Below the pieces are notes generated by a model. That model was given only the letters and a program-made list of their open reading frames with translations, was not told the DNA's origin and did no database searches. The position numbers and the translations under genes are program-made. From Pontibacter kalidii (GTDB taxonomy: Bacteria; Bacteroidota; Bacteroidia; Cytophagales; Hymenobacteraceae), in NCBI RefSeq assembly GCF_026278245.1, contig NZ_CP111079.1, positions 1,056,501 through 1,120,500 on the forward strand: DNA of 64,000 nt, in the 5' to 3' direction. Of this stretch, positions 34,368 to 43,711 are shown one piece after another (positions within the stretch are counted from its first letter, which is position 1; every line of letters begins with the position of its first letter).

Positions 34368-34910
34368 TTACTGCCCCTGGTACAGGATCACATCATCGGT
34401 ATAAATCACGTTGCTCTGGTGCAGGGCGCGGTCGTAGATGTATACTTCAAAGCGCACGGTGTCGCGGAAAGGGTAGCTCTCGGTGGTGAAACTGGTGATG
34501 GTGTAGCGGATCTCGCCCTCCAGGGCTTCGGCCTTGTCGTCGCTGGAGAGCCTGGGGAAGCGGCCGTTGAAGTTGACGAAGGTTGGCTCATAGGTATTGC
34601 CCCGCTTCACCTGCATATTCACGATAAAGTTGTCGAAGTATGGGGAGCCCGGCTCAAACGGGGGCTCAAAGTCTGGCCCGGTTTGGGAGCCACCTTCGCC
34701 ACGGCTCAGTCCCAGGTCGCCGTCTCCATCCTGGTAGTCCACTGCAATGACCAGCGAATCAAAAACGATTTGATTCTTGGTATAAGTATACTGTTCTACC
34801 CTGTCAAACGTAATGGCAGGTATGTCGCTGTAGTTGGGCTCTTCGCGGCAACTGCTCAGGGCAATTACCAGTACCAGCAGCAGGGGGCTATACTTTAGCA
34901 TGTATTTCAT
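34368..34910 (-). CDS. Hypothetical lipoprotein
   Basis: 180 residues with a lipoprotein signal peptide ending in the lipobox ALSSC (Cys21). The mature part is acidic and beta-rich, with DYQDGDGDLGLSRGEGG resembling a calcium-binding loop, and DTVRFEVYIYDRALHQSN near the end. I know this arrangement from Bacteroidota lipoproteins without assigned function. Expected in the outer or inner membrane. Confidence 0.78.
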   Translation of the reverse strand: MKYMLKYSPLLLVLVIALSSCREEPNYSDIPAITFDRVEQYTYTKNQIVFDSLVIAVDYQDGDGDLGLSRGEGGSQTGPDFEPPFEPGSPYFDNFIVNMQVKRGNTYEPTFVNFNGRFPRLSSDDKAEALEGEIRYTITSFTTESYPFRDTVRFEVYIYDRALHQSNVIYTDDVILYQGQ

Positions 34911-34979
34911 GTGGAGTATCAGAAAATGAAGCTAAATTTACTAAATCAAACGCAGGAAATATAGCAATTGTTGTATTCA

Positions 34980-35978
34980 ATGGATTTTAAAACCCAGCAC
35001 GCCAGCATACTGTGTCAGCAGGAGCCTTTCGACTTTAATTCTACGGCTTTGGCGCTGTTCCGTTTCCAGGCACAGCATAATCCCGTCTATGCCGATTATC
35101 TGCAGCACCTGCACGTTAACCCGGCGCAGGTACAGGCGCTGGAGCAGATTCCTTTTCTGCCGATAGAGTTCTTCAAAGAGCAGCAGGTGGTGACAGGAGA
35201 ATTTAAACCCGAGGCTGTTTTCTACAGCAGCGGCACCACCAAGCAGGCCCGCAGCCGCCACCTCGTTTCCAGCCTTAGGCTTTACCACCAGGTGTCGGAG
35301 CGCATTTTTGAGCGTTTTTATGGTCCGCTGCAAGACTACGTGGTGCTGGCACAGCTGCCTTCTTATCTGGAGCAGGGCGGCTCCTCGCTCGTAGCCATGG
35401 TGGATCACTTTGTGAAGCAGACAGGGCAGCAGGAGGAAGGCTTTTACCTGCGCAACCATGCCCAGCTGCTGCAGGCGCTGCGGCAGGCCAGGGGCCGTGG
35501 TAAAAAAGTGCTGCTTATCGGCGTGTCTTACGCGCTGCTGGACCTGGGCGGGGAACTACGGGGACAGGAGGACTTTACCGGTGTAACCGTGATGGAAACG
35601 GGAGGTATGAAAGGGCGCCGCCGGGAGATGATACGCGAGGAGCTGCACGCGCAGCTGAAGCAGGAACTCGGCGTGCCAGCCATTCACTCCGAGTATGGCA
35701 TGACGGAGCTGCTCTCGCAGGGCTACTCCCAGGGCGAGGGCATTTTCTGGCCCGGCTATACTATGCGCATCCTGCTCCGCGACCTGAACGACCCTTTCGA
35801 TATGAGCAACAGCGCCCGCAGCAGCGGCGGCATTAACGTCATCGACCTGGCTAACGTGGATTCCTGCGCCTTTATCGAGACCAAAGACATCGGGCGCCTG
35901 CACCCGGATGGCAGCTTTGAGGTGCTGGGCCGCTTCGATAACTCCGATATCCGGGGCTGTAACCTGCTGGTGAGCTAA
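34980..35978 (+). CDS. LuxE-like acyl-protein synthetase
   Basis: 332 residues from ATG 34980; a TTG four codons earlier also opens the frame but MDFKTQHASIL is the better start. Adenylate-forming enzyme of the LuxE/PaaK-like type: FYSSGTTKQARSRH is the ATP-binding S-S-G-T-T motif, MTELLSQGY the conserved E-containing motif, and GRLHPDGSFEVLGRFDNSDIRG the C-terminal hinge. LuxE activates fatty acids; Bacteroidota members lie in many contexts and none of the lux genes is present. Followed 34 bases later by the M90 peptidase gene on the same strand. Confidence 0.88.
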   Translation: MDFKTQHASILCQQEPFDFNSTALALFRFQAQHNPVYADYLQHLHVNPAQVQALEQIPFLPIEFFKEQQVVTGEFKPEAVFYSSGTTKQARSRHLVSSLRLYHQVSERIFERFYGPLQDYVVLAQLPSYLEQGGSSLVAMVDHFVKQTGQQEEGFYLRNHAQLLQALRQARGRGKKVLLIGVSYALLDLGGELRGQEDFTGVTVMETGGMKGRRREMIREELHAQLKQELGVPAIHSEYGMTELLSQGYSQGEGIFWPGYTMRILLRDLNDPFDMSNSARSSGGINVIDLANVDSCAFIETKDIGRLHPDGSFEVLGRFDNSDIRGCNLLVS

Positions 35979-36012
35979 CATCTCCAAAGTATAAACACCG
36001 TTTAACAAGCCC

Positions 36013-36927
36013 ATGGGATACCTTGCCTTTATACTTTTTGTAGCCTTTATCAGCTTTGTGTTTTACCGCTGGGCCACCCGGCACAAGCGCCGCCGCATGC
36101 AAGTGCTGGCCTCGGAGTTTCCGGCGGAGTGGCGCAAGGTCCTGCAGGACCGCGTAGGCTTTTACCATACTTTGAAAACGGAGGAGGAAAGGCAGCGCTT
36201 CGAGAAAATGCTGCAACTGTTCCTGTCCGAAAAGCGCATCACAGGCATCGATGTGGAGATTGATGACACGACCAAAGTACTGGTCGCTTCCAGCGCCATC
36301 ATCCCCATCTTCGGCTTCCGCGATTGGGAGTACCGCAACCTGGGCGAGGTGCTGGTGTTTCCGGGAAGTATACAGAAGTATAAAGATGAGAAAAGCGAGG
36401 CCGTAAGCGAAGTGCTGGGGCGCGTGAACCCGTTTCAGAACGACCATTACGTTACCCTCTCCAAACCTGCCCTGGAACAAGGCTTTAACGACATGGCTGA
36501 CCGCAAGAACGTGGGCATACACGAGTTCGCCCATATGCTGGACCAGGCCGATGGTGAGATAGACGGAACGCCCGCCGCATACTTGCCCGAAGAACTGGTG
36601 CAGCCCTGGCAGGAACTGATGTACCGCAAGATCCGGAAAATAGAGCAGGGAAAGTCAGATATTGATAGCTACGGTGCCACCAGCGAGGCGGAGTTCTTTG
36701 CCGTGGTTACGGAATACTTTTTCGAAAAGCCGGACCAACTGGCCGAGAAACACCCCAGGCTTTACGAACTGCTCACGCAAATTTTTGACCAGAACCCCAA
36801 GCGCCGCTTCAGCCTTAACTTCCGGGAACTGCTGAACCCCTACGGCAAGCGCCTGGGCCGCAACGAGCCTTGCCCCTGTGGCAGCGGCAAGAAGTATAAA
36901 CACTGCTGTATGTTGAAACGGAAGTAG
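36013..36927 (+). CDS. M90 (MtfA-like) zinc peptidase with SEC-C tail
   Basis: 304 residues. An N-terminal membrane anchor (LAFILFVAFISFVFYRW) is followed by the MtfA-type domain with the zinc motif HEFAH at 170-174 and the downstream region YGATSEAEFFAVVTEYFFEKP, where the third ligand is expected. The C-terminus carries a SEC-C zinc motif, GRNEPCPCGSGKKYKHCC. E. coli MtfA regulates glucose PTS by binding Mlc; that pathway is not expected here, so the target is unknown. The added SEC-C tail and membrane anchor distinguish it from the E. coli protein. Confidence 0.9.
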   Translation: MGYLAFILFVAFISFVFYRWATRHKRRRMQVLASEFPAEWRKVLQDRVGFYHTLKTEEERQRFEKMLQLFLSEKRITGIDVEIDDTTKVLVASSAIIPIFGFRDWEYRNLGEVLVFPGSIQKYKDEKSEAVSEVLGRVNPFQNDHYVTLSKPALEQGFNDMADRKNVGIHEFAHMLDQADGEIDGTPAAYLPEELVQPWQELMYRKIRKIEQGKSDIDSYGATSEAEFFAVVTEYFFEKPDQLAEKHPRLYELLTQIFDQNPKRRFSLNFRELLNPYGKRLGRNEPCPCGSGKKYKHCCMLKRK

Positions 36928-38004
36928 TTGAAGAGGTCTTATAGTGCAGGTCCTCAATCTTGTATCCTGCCATGGAACTGGGGCTCTGACTTAACTGGCT
37001 TGAAAAGCCACACTTTATACATACTTATACTTGTCTGAATCAGGATTTTCAGGATTTAAAAGAGGGCCCCTACCCCCGGGATGAGCAGGATTTTATACTG
37101 CTTCTATACTTTTATATTTCCCAAATTTCTTTCCTTCCGCTGGCGCGGGCTTACAGCCCGTGTCTTTTTATTCGTTGGGATTTCAACCCGACTGGCCCAC
37201 AGAGCCATACTTGCTTTGGCCATACGCTTCCGCTCTTTCGGATTTGCAACCCGGAAGTATAATAGCCGCGGATTTGTAATCCGCACGAGCCAACGTTAAG
37301 CTTTGCTTATACTTGCTGGCTTATACTTTCTTAGCCGCTGCTTCCTGCATTTTGACACAAGCTATACTTTGTAGCTGCTGCTGATCCTCCAGACTTACGA
37401 GTCTATAGTTTCAGTTCATACTTTGGCTCCCTCCAGGCCGGCAGGCCTCGTCCTGGGGGTAGGGGCCCTCGATAAGGGCATCGCGCTGTGTGCCTGAAGC
37501 TGCTCCTCGCTGCCGCTCCGGGCTGCTGAGCAAGCTCAGCACCGCAACATGCACAAGGCGCTCAACCCAAGGACTGGGATCAGATTCGATAGCCTTGGCT
37601 ATTTGTCATCTCGACCTTTGGGAGAGATCTCTTTAGGATTCCCGATAGATCTCTCGCTCTGCTCGAGATGACAATTAAGTATAGCGGCAATTATAACTCC
37701 CTCCCCTGTTTTTAGGGGAGGGCTGGGGTGGGGTGAAATTCCCCTCCTTGAGGAGCCAGGGGTGGGTTTATACTTATAGGGACACGCGACCTGACCGCGC
37801 AACGGCAGAGGCTATAAAGCTTATACTTCAGCAGGAGCAATCACACCGCTCCCCTCCAGTTTTAGGGTAGAGGCCCTCAAGAAAAGGAGAGGACTGGTGT
37901 GGGGTGATGAGGGGCAGGGGAAAGACTCTGACGAGCCAGGGTGCCGAAGCTTGTACTTCAAGTAAGAAGGCTTCCCCCAAGTATACAGCTTCACGGGCAA
38001 GTAT
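36928..38004. repeat. Repeat-filled spacer A (copy A of the composite repeat)
   Basis: About 1.1 kb without a gene. It contains, in order: TATACTT words, a CCCCTACCCCC module (about 37062), palindromes CGGGCTTACAGCCCG (37146-37160), CGGATTTGCAACCCGG (37239-37254) and GCGGATTTGTAATCCGC (37268-37284), the composite core (about 37428-37580) and a GGGGAGGGCTGGGGTGGGGT module (about 37700-37770). Short frames through these repeats are not credible genes. Confidence 0.8.
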
Positions 38005-38034
38005 AAAAAAGCCCCGGCAACATGTTGCCGGGGC
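38005..38034 (-). terminator. Terminator of the NtrC-like gene
   Basis: A perfect palindrome GCCCCGGCAACATGTTGCCG...GGGC (38011-38034) followed on the minus strand by six T residues, then a TATACTT word. Confidence 0.85.
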
Positions 38035-38065
38035 CTCTTCAACTAATCATTCTACTTCTTTAGCG

Positions 38066-39232
38066 CTACGCCACTACAGGCCTGGCATAAGCCTCCGCAT
38101 CTTCCGCAGTAATTTCCGTTCCGCTCATGATCACGAGGCGCTCCACCACGTTACGCAACTCGCGCACATTGCCGCGCCAGTCAAGCCCCTTCAGGTACTC
38201 CAGCGCCTCGGGTGTAATGGTTTTGGGCTTGTTGCCGTAATCGTTTGCTATATCGTTGAGGAACTTCTGCACCAGATCCGGAATATCATCCCGGCGATCG
38301 TTCAGCGGCGGCACATGGATAAGTATAACACCCAGGCGGTGGTACAAGTCCTCGCGAAAGTTCTTTTGCTCGATCTCCTCCAGCAGGTTCTTATTCGTGG
38401 CCGCCACTACGCGTACATCCACCTGAATATCCTTGTCGCCGCCCACGCGGGTGATTTTGTGTTCCTGCAGCGCGCGCAGCACCTTGGCCTGCGCCGACAG
38501 GCTCATATCGCCCACCTCATCCAGGAACAGGGTGCCACCGTTGGCCTGTTCAAACTTCCCGATGCGCTGTTTCACCGCCGAGGTAAACGAGCCCTTCTCA
38601 TGGCCGAACAGCTCACTCTCGATCAGCTCGCTCGGGATGGCGGCGCAGTTTACCTCCACCAGCGGTCCGCCGGAGCGGTTGCTGTGCTCATGGATGGCGC
38701 GCGCCACCAGCTCCTTGCCCGATCCGTTCGGGCCGGTTATCAGCACGCGGGCATCAGTCGGAGCTACTTTCTCAATGGCCTGCTTCACGCGGCCGAGGGC
38801 AGGGGAGGAGCCTACCATCTCGTATGTTTTGGAGATTTTCTTCTTCAGTATCTTCGTCTCCGTCACCAGGTTCGATTTATCCAGGGCGTTGCGCACGGTA
38901 ACCAGCAGGCGGTTGAGGTCCGGTGGCTTCTGCAGAAAATCGTAGGCGCCTTTTTTGGTGGCTTCCACGGCAGTGTCAATGGTGCCATGGGCGGATATCA
39001 TGATAAAGGGAGTGTCGGGCGTGATCTCCATTGCTTTCTCCAACACCTCGATGCCATCCATGCCGGGCATTTTAATGTCGCAGAGCACCACGTCATACTT
39101 GGATTTGCCAAGCAGTTGCAGGCCTCTCTCGCCGTCCTCGGCCTCATCCACGTTATAGTTCTCGAACTCTAGGATCTCCTTCAGGGTGCTCCGGATGGCC
39201 CTTTCGTCGTCGATGATCAGAATTTTGGGCAT
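38066..39232 (-). CDS. NtrC-like response regulator with AAA+ domain, without HTH
   Basis: 388 residues: receiver domain (phospho-acceptor Asp52 in LCDIKMPGMDG), then a sigma-54-activator type AAA+ domain with Walker A GPNGSGKE (167-174), Walker B TLFLDEV (234-240) and the arginine-finger region. The sigma-54-contacting loop GAFTGA is replaced by GSFTSA (214-219). The protein stops at ITAEDAEAYARPVVA, with no Fis-type DNA-binding domain. It may therefore act without classical DNA binding, or pair with another regulator. No histidine kinase is adjacent. A strong terminator follows. Confidence 0.9.
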   Translation of the reverse strand: MPKILIIDDERAIRSTLKEILEFENYNVDEAEDGERGLQLLGKSKYDVVLCDIKMPGMDGIEVLEKAMEITPDTPFIMISAHGTIDTAVEATKKGAYDFLQKPPDLNRLLVTVRNALDKSNLVTETKILKKKISKTYEMVGSSPALGRVKQAIEKVAPTDARVLITGPNGSGKELVARAIHEHSNRSGGPLVEVNCAAIPSELIESELFGHEKGSFTSAVKQRIGKFEQANGGTLFLDEVGDMSLSAQAKVLRALQEHKITRVGGDKDIQVDVRVVAATNKNLLEEIEQKNFREDLYHRLGVILIHVPPLNDRRDDIPDLVQKFLNDIANDYGNKPKTITPEALEYLKGLDWRGNVRELRNVVERLVIMSGTEITAEDAEAYARPVVA

Positions 39233-39410
39233 AGTTTTATGTTGGTTGTCTCGTTAAGTATAGCTAATTCGCGGCCCCTTGTCAAGGCGGTTGCTGCACT
39301 TTTACGCTAGTAGAGGCTAACTCGGTGAGCTATTGTGCGATTTATTATCGGCCAGGAGCTGTGACATGGGATACCCGCAGGTCCGGCTTTCGCAAAGTAT
39401 ACGCCAGCAC

Positions 39411-39881
39411 TTATGCCCTGGCGGCTTTTAGACCGGCGCCCAGCACAAGCGCATCTTCCAGCATACCTAGCACAGGATCGGCAATAACGGTTTTATCGCG
39501 CAGCATTTTGCGCAGGTAAAAACTGGCATAGGTAGCTGCCACTGCAGCGGCCGCACCTACCAGGGCCCCTTTGGCCAGACTGTTGCGGTTGCCTTGAAAA
39601 ACCGCGGCCCCTACCATTGCCCCGGATCCCGCCCGCATCAGCAAGGAAGATAAAACAATACGGTCGGGCGCTACGGGTAATTTATCGCCGAGCAGTTCTG
39701 TGGCAGCCAGGCCAGTTAGCGTGTAAGCCACACATTTATTTTGCAGGAATTCGAAAGGAGTGCCGTTTAACCTGCCATCATGCTTTTCCTGCAGGGCCCT
39801 GCTCAGGAGCGCCGGGGCTGATAAGCTTCTCATACCCGCCAAAGCACCCATGGCCAATGCTTTATAGAATACCGTTTTCAT
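39411..39881 (-). CDS. DUF4126 family membrane protein
   Basis: 156 residues. The start MGALAGMRSLSAPALLSRAL matches the GMRS-type opening of DUF4126 proteins, followed by hydrophobic segments (VAYTLTGLAATELLGDKL, SGAMVGAAVFQG, GALVGAAAAVAATYASFYLR) and an Ala-rich C-terminus. Function unknown. Single gene. Confidence 0.82.
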   Translation of the reverse strand: MKTVFYKALAMGALAGMRSLSAPALLSRALQEKHDGRLNGTPFEFLQNKCVAYTLTGLAATELLGDKLPVAPDRIVLSSLLMRAGSGAMVGAAVFQGNRNSLAKGALVGAAAAVAATYASFYLRKMLRDKTVIADPVLGMLEDALVLGAGLKAARA

Positions 39882-40183
39882 GCAGAGGTCTTTTTTGTTT
39901 CCCTACATGTACGGGGCAGCGGGGAAGCAGGCTATGTTGTGGCTCTCAGATTTTCAGAAGTATCGTTCACTCTTACCAAAAGGGTTACACGGGCCGTACA
40001 TTGGGGTATAATTAATTTTAAACAAGCCTAGGGTAAACACAGTTTGATGCAATAGGCGTATAGGTATAGCTATAACGGAAGGAATATGAATTATTCATCT
40101 CAGTCTATATTAAAAATACTTAATTTCGCTATTCGTTACCTACACGTAGTGAGTACGCGTTTAATTCTGAATCAGAACTTTTA
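39882..40183. other. Spacer before the Mla-type operon
   Basis: No gene seen. It must contain divergent start signals for the DUF4126 gene and the lipid-transport operon; no clear TTTG/TAnnTTTG pair is found. Confidence 0.45.
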
Positions 40184-40999
40184 ATGGGTTTAAAGGATAA
40201 TAAGGTAGATACGGAAAGAAAGCGGAGGTATTTTGTGTCGCGCAGGGTAGACCGGATCTTCCTGGAGCTTTACAAAGTTTACGCCTTCCACGTCCGCTTT
40301 TTCAAAGAAGTCTTTGTGCCGCCTTACGAGTTTAGGGAAGTGGTGCGGCAGTGTTACGAGGTGGGAGTAAGATCGCTTCCGCTCATCTCGCTCACAGGTT
40401 TTATCATCGGTATCGTATTCACCAACCAGTCGCGGCCCTCGTTATCGGAGTTCGGGGCTACTTCGTGGCTGCCTTCGCTGGTATCCATCGCCATTGTGCG
40501 GGCGCTGGCACCGCTGGTAACGGCCATTATTGCCGCCGGCCGGGTGGGTTCGGCCATTGGAGCAGAGCTCGGGTCGATGCGCGTAACCGAGCAGATCGAC
40601 GCCATGGAGGTATCCGCCACCAACCCGTTTAACTACCTGGTGGTGACGCGCGTGTTGGCTACCACCCTCATGGTGCCGGCTCTGATGATTTACACTGTTT
40701 TTGTTTCCCTGATGGGGGCCTACCTCAACGTAAACCAGAACGAGCTCACCAGCTTTACGACCTACATCACGCAGGTGTTTGAGGCAATTACGTTCCTTGA
40801 TATCTTCTCCTCCATCATCAAGACCTTTATTTTCGGGTTCACGATCGGCATGGTGGGCTGCTACAAGGGATATTACTCCTCCAAGGGAACGGAGGGAGTG
40901 GGTAAAGCGGCCAACTCGTCGGTGGTAACGGCCATGTTCTTGGTATTTATTGAAGAACTGTTGTCCCTGCAGATCATCAACCTGTTCAGGGCTATGTAA
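40184..40999 (+). CDS. Mla-type ABC permease (MlaE family)
   Basis: 271-residue inner-membrane permease of the phospholipid/MCE transport type. After a basic cytoplasmic start, the MlaE core has GFIIGIVFTNQSRPSLSEFG, AIVRALAPLVTAIIAAGRVGSAIGAELGSMRVTEQIDAMEV (the conserved E-L-G-S-M-R motif) and TNPFNYLVVTRVLAT. Works with the ATPase and MCE protein encoded next to move lipids between membranes. First gene of the operon; 9 bases separate it from the ATPase gene. Confidence 0.93.
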   Translation: MGLKDNKVDTERKRRYFVSRRVDRIFLELYKVYAFHVRFFKEVFVPPYEFREVVRQCYEVGVRSLPLISLTGFIIGIVFTNQSRPSLSEFGATSWLPSLVSIAIVRALAPLVTAIIAAGRVGSAIGAELGSMRVTEQIDAMEVSATNPFNYLVVTRVLATTLMVPALMIYTVFVSLMGAYLNVNQNELTSFTTYITQVFEAITFLDIFSSIIKTFIFGFTIGMVGCYKGYYSSKGTEGVGKAANSSVVTAMFLVFIEELLSLQIINLFRAM

Positions 41000-41008
41000 G
41001 CAGAACGT

Positions 41009-41782
41009 ATGAAGAAGATAAATCCTAACATAAACCGGGAGAACAAGGTAATCGAGATCAGCGGGCTGAGGAAAGCTTTCGATGATTTTGAAGTGCTGAA
41101 AGGCGTGGACCTGGACCTCTACCAGGGCGAGAACCTGGTGGTGCTGGGGCGCTCGGGCACCGGTAAGTCCGTGCTGATCAAGATCATCTCCGGGTTGCTG
41201 AACCCCGACGAGGGGATGGTAAGGGTGCTGGGCCAGGAGGTGAACACCTTAAAGCCCAAAGACCTGGATCAGCTGCGCCTCAAGGTCGGCTTCTCGTTCC
41301 AGAACAGTGCCTTGTATGACAGCATGACGGTGTATGAGAATCTGGAGTTTCCGCTCATACGCCATGCAAAAGACATGGGCAAGAGCGAGCGCGACAAGCG
41401 GATACAGTTCATACTCGACGGTGTGGGCCTGCTGCAGACCATCAACCAGATGCCCTCAGAGCTTTCCGGCGGTCAGCGCAAGCGCATCGGCATCGCGCGC
41501 ACACTTATACTCAAGCCGGAGATAATGCTTTACGATGAGCCTACAGCCGGCCTGGACCCTATTACCTGCATAGAGATCAATGCGCTGATTAACGACGTGC
41601 AGGAGAGGTTCAATACCTCGGCCATCATTATTACCCACGACCTGACCTGCGCCCGATCCGTTGGCGACCGCATGGTGATGCTGCTAGAGGGGCAGTTCCA
41701 GCGGCAGGGTACGTTCGAGGAGGTGTTTAACACGGATGATGAGCGGGTTAAGATGTTTTACGATTACAACTTTGTATACTAA
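41009..41782 (+). CDS. Mla-type ABC ATPase (MlaF family)
   Basis: 257 residues. Walker A GRSGTGKS (47-54), Q-loop in GFSFQNSALYDSMTVYEN, signature LSGGQRKRIG, Walker B IMLYDEPTAGLDP and the H-loop in IIITHDLT. The ATPase partner of the MlaE-type permease for envelope lipid transport. Followed after 3 bases by the MCE gene, so translation is probably coupled. Confidence 0.95.
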   Translation: MKKINPNINRENKVIEISGLRKAFDDFEVLKGVDLDLYQGENLVVLGRSGTGKSVLIKIISGLLNPDEGMVRVLGQEVNTLKPKDLDQLRLKVGFSFQNSALYDSMTVYENLEFPLIRHAKDMGKSERDKRIQFILDGVGLLQTINQMPSELSGGQRKRIGIARTLILKPEIMLYDEPTAGLDPITCIEINALINDVQERFNTSAIIITHDLTCARSVGDRMVMLLEGQFQRQGTFEEVFNTDDERVKMFYDYNFVY

Positions 41783-41785
41783 CGT

Positions 41786-42832
41786 ATGAATTCGGCAGAA
41801 AATAAGCGATCCATCATGGTCGGGATCTTTGTCCTGATTGCCATCGTGATCTTTGTGATAGGTATCCTGACGCTGGGCGGCCAGCAGAAAAGGTTTATCG
41901 AGAGCATCTCAGTAAGTACTTTCTTTGATGATGTGGAGGGCCTGAAGGTGGGCAACAATGTCTGGTTCTCGGGCGTGAAGATCGGTACGGTAAAGGAGAT
42001 CAGGTTGTATGGCGAGTCGCAGGTGCAGGTGCTGATGAACCTCGAGCAGTCGGCGCAGAAGTACATCCGCCAGAACTCAAAGGCCCGTATCAGCTCCGAG
42101 AGTCTCATTGGCAACAAGATCATCGAGATCTTTGGCGGCACACCGGCCGCGGGGCCGGTACAGGACGGCGATGTGCTGGCATCCGAAGCGAACCTGAACA
42201 CCGACGACATCATGAAGACGCTGCAGGAGAATAACAAGAACCTGGCAAATATTACCAGCAACTTCAGTGTGATCAGCGACAAGCTGGTGCGGGGCGAGGG
42301 CACTGTGGGCACGCTCCTTAACGACACTACGCTGGCAGAAGATTTTAAGAGTATGGTGGCCAGCCTGGAGAATACCTCCCAGAATGCCGTGCGCGCCTCC
42401 CGCGACCTGAGCCGCTTCACCAGCAAACTAAACACCCAAGGCAGCCTTGCAAACGAGCTACTGACGGATACCACTGTTTTTGGCAGGCTGGAGAGCGCAA
42501 TGGCGGAGCTGGAAAAGGCCACGCAGTCGGCCACGCAGATGGCGCAGAACCTGGAGCAGGCCAGTGGCAAGTTTAACAACGATAACAGCGCCGTGGGGGT
42601 GCTGCTCAACGACCCGAAATTCGCCCGCCAATTGCAGAGTACGATGCAGAACCTGGAGACCAGCACCGAGAAACTGGATGCCAATATGGAGGCTCTGCAG
42701 AGCAATTTCCTGCTCAGAGGCTATTTCCGGAAGAAGGATAAAGAGCAGCGCAAAGCAGAAGAGGAGGCGCAGGAACAGCAAGCTGAGCAGGAGCAGCAGC
42801 AGCAAACCGAGCAGCAGCCTGTTAAAGAATAG
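41786..42832 (+). CDS. MCE-domain (MlaD family) lipid transport protein
   Basis: 348 residues. One N-terminal membrane helix (SIMVGIFVLIAIVIFVIGILTL), then an MCE domain (about 38-115, with VEGLKVGNNVWFSGVKIGTV and ISSESLIGNKIIEI), then a long helical region (about 140-300) likely to form a coiled-coil needle or tunnel, and a Gln/Glu-rich tail. It would form the periplasmic lipid channel of the system. Last gene of the operon, with a hairpin terminator directly after. Confidence 0.92.
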   Translation: MNSAENKRSIMVGIFVLIAIVIFVIGILTLGGQQKRFIESISVSTFFDDVEGLKVGNNVWFSGVKIGTVKEIRLYGESQVQVLMNLEQSAQKYIRQNSKARISSESLIGNKIIEIFGGTPAAGPVQDGDVLASEANLNTDDIMKTLQENNKNLANITSNFSVISDKLVRGEGTVGTLLNDTTLAEDFKSMVASLENTSQNAVRASRDLSRFTSKLNTQGSLANELLTDTTVFGRLESAMAELEKATQSATQMAQNLEQASGKFNNDNSAVGVLLNDPKFARQLQSTMQNLETSTEKLDANMEALQSNFLLRGYFRKKDKEQRKAEEEAQEQQAEQEQQQQTEQQPVKE

Positions 42833-42841
42833 AAATAGCAC

Positions 42842-42873
42842 GTATAAAAGCCGGCATTTGCTGGCTTTTATAC
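42842..42873 (+). terminator. Terminator of the Mla-type operon, built on TATAC arms
   Basis: GTATAAAAGCC (42842-42852) pairs with GGCTTTTATAC (42863-42873), about 10 bases after the stop codon. The outer stem contains the TATACTT word at its 3' end. Confidence 0.75.
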
Positions 42874-42901
42874 TTAAATACCAGAATAGACGAAACACTA
42901 T

Positions 42902-42958
42902 TCAACTCTCTAACTCTCTAACTCTCTAACTCCCAAACTCTCTAACTCCCAAACTCCC
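42902..42958. repeat. CTCTAACTC / CCCAAACTC low-complexity array
   Basis: Imperfect tandem units of CTCTAACT and CCCAAACT run up to the start codon of the next gene. Related arrays occur at 21935-21957 and 57583-57630. Confidence 0.7.
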
Positions 42959-42959
42959 T

Positions 42960-43694
42960 ATGTCTCCCTACGAAGCTCAGGCCATGTATGAACTACAGCG
43001 GTGGCAGCACGAAATGCTGCGCGACCCAAGTATGTTTAATGCGCTTGCCCGCAGGGCGCAGGTGAAGCTCAACAGTTTCATACCGGAGAAGGTGCACCGG
43101 GCCATCACCACGGCCATGAAACAGATGATCCGGGGGGTACTGTTTGGGGCTGGGTACGTTTCGCAAAAACCCCTGGAGCAGGTGCCGCTGGAGGTGCGGG
43201 AGGGGCAGGTGCGGGGGCAGATAAAGTATTACCAGCAGGCCGCCGCGGCCGAGGGTGGCGTGACAGGGGCAGGCGGTATTCTGCTCGGTCTGGTAGATTT
43301 TCCGCTGTTGCTAGGGCTGAAGCTGAAGCTGCTCTATGATGTTGCCGCGCTGTATGGCTATGATATAAAGGACTACCGCGAACGTGTATACCTGCTGCAC
43401 GTTTTTGAGTTGGCCTTTAGCTCGCAGGAGCACCGCCGGAATGTTTACCTGTACCTGGCCGACTGGGAATCGCAGAAGCTGCTGCTGCCCGAGGATATCA
43501 ATGCCTTTGATTGGCGCAGCCTGCAGCAGGAGTACCGCGACTACATCGACCTGGCAAAAATGGCGCAGATGATTCCCATTATCGGGGCGCCGATCGGAGC
43601 AGTGGTAAACTACCGCCTTATTAGCAGGCTGGGCGAGACGGCCATGAATGCTTACCGCCTGCGCTGGAAGGAACAGGGGCTGTTGCAGCATTAG
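42960..43694 (+). CDS. EcsC family protein
   Basis: 244 residues with the EcsC pattern: VHRAITTAMKQMIRGVLFGAGYVS near 45-70, then AAAAEGGVTGAGGILLGLVDFPLLLGLKLKLLYDVAALYGYD, and a C-terminal MIPIIGAPIGAVVNYRLISRLGETAMNAYR. EcsC of Bacillus lies in an ABC transporter operon and affects secretion; its biochemical role is unknown. The start codon directly follows the CTCTAACTC array. Convergent with the large T9SS protein; a hairpin separates them. Confidence 0.88.
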   Translation: MSPYEAQAMYELQRWQHEMLRDPSMFNALARRAQVKLNSFIPEKVHRAITTAMKQMIRGVLFGAGYVSQKPLEQVPLEVREGQVRGQIKYYQQAAAAEGGVTGAGGILLGLVDFPLLLGLKLKLLYDVAALYGYDIKDYRERVYLLHVFELAFSSQEHRRNVYLYLADWESQKLLLPEDINAFDWRSLQQEYRDYIDLAKMAQMIPIIGAPIGAVVNYRLISRLGETAMNAYRLRWKEQGLLQH

Positions 43695-43711
43695 GGGTAA
43701 TACTTATAGCA

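Noticed and set aside
34980..35978. Bioluminescence (lux) operon
   Set aside because: Only a LuxE-like protein is found; no luciferase or LuxC/D genes.
37081..37299. Open frames in repeat spacer A
   Set aside because: They are built from palindromic repeats and TATACTT words, and carry no protein features.
37904..39172. 422-codon open frame on the + strand
   Set aside because: Antisense to the NtrC-like regulator and running through repeat and terminator sequences.
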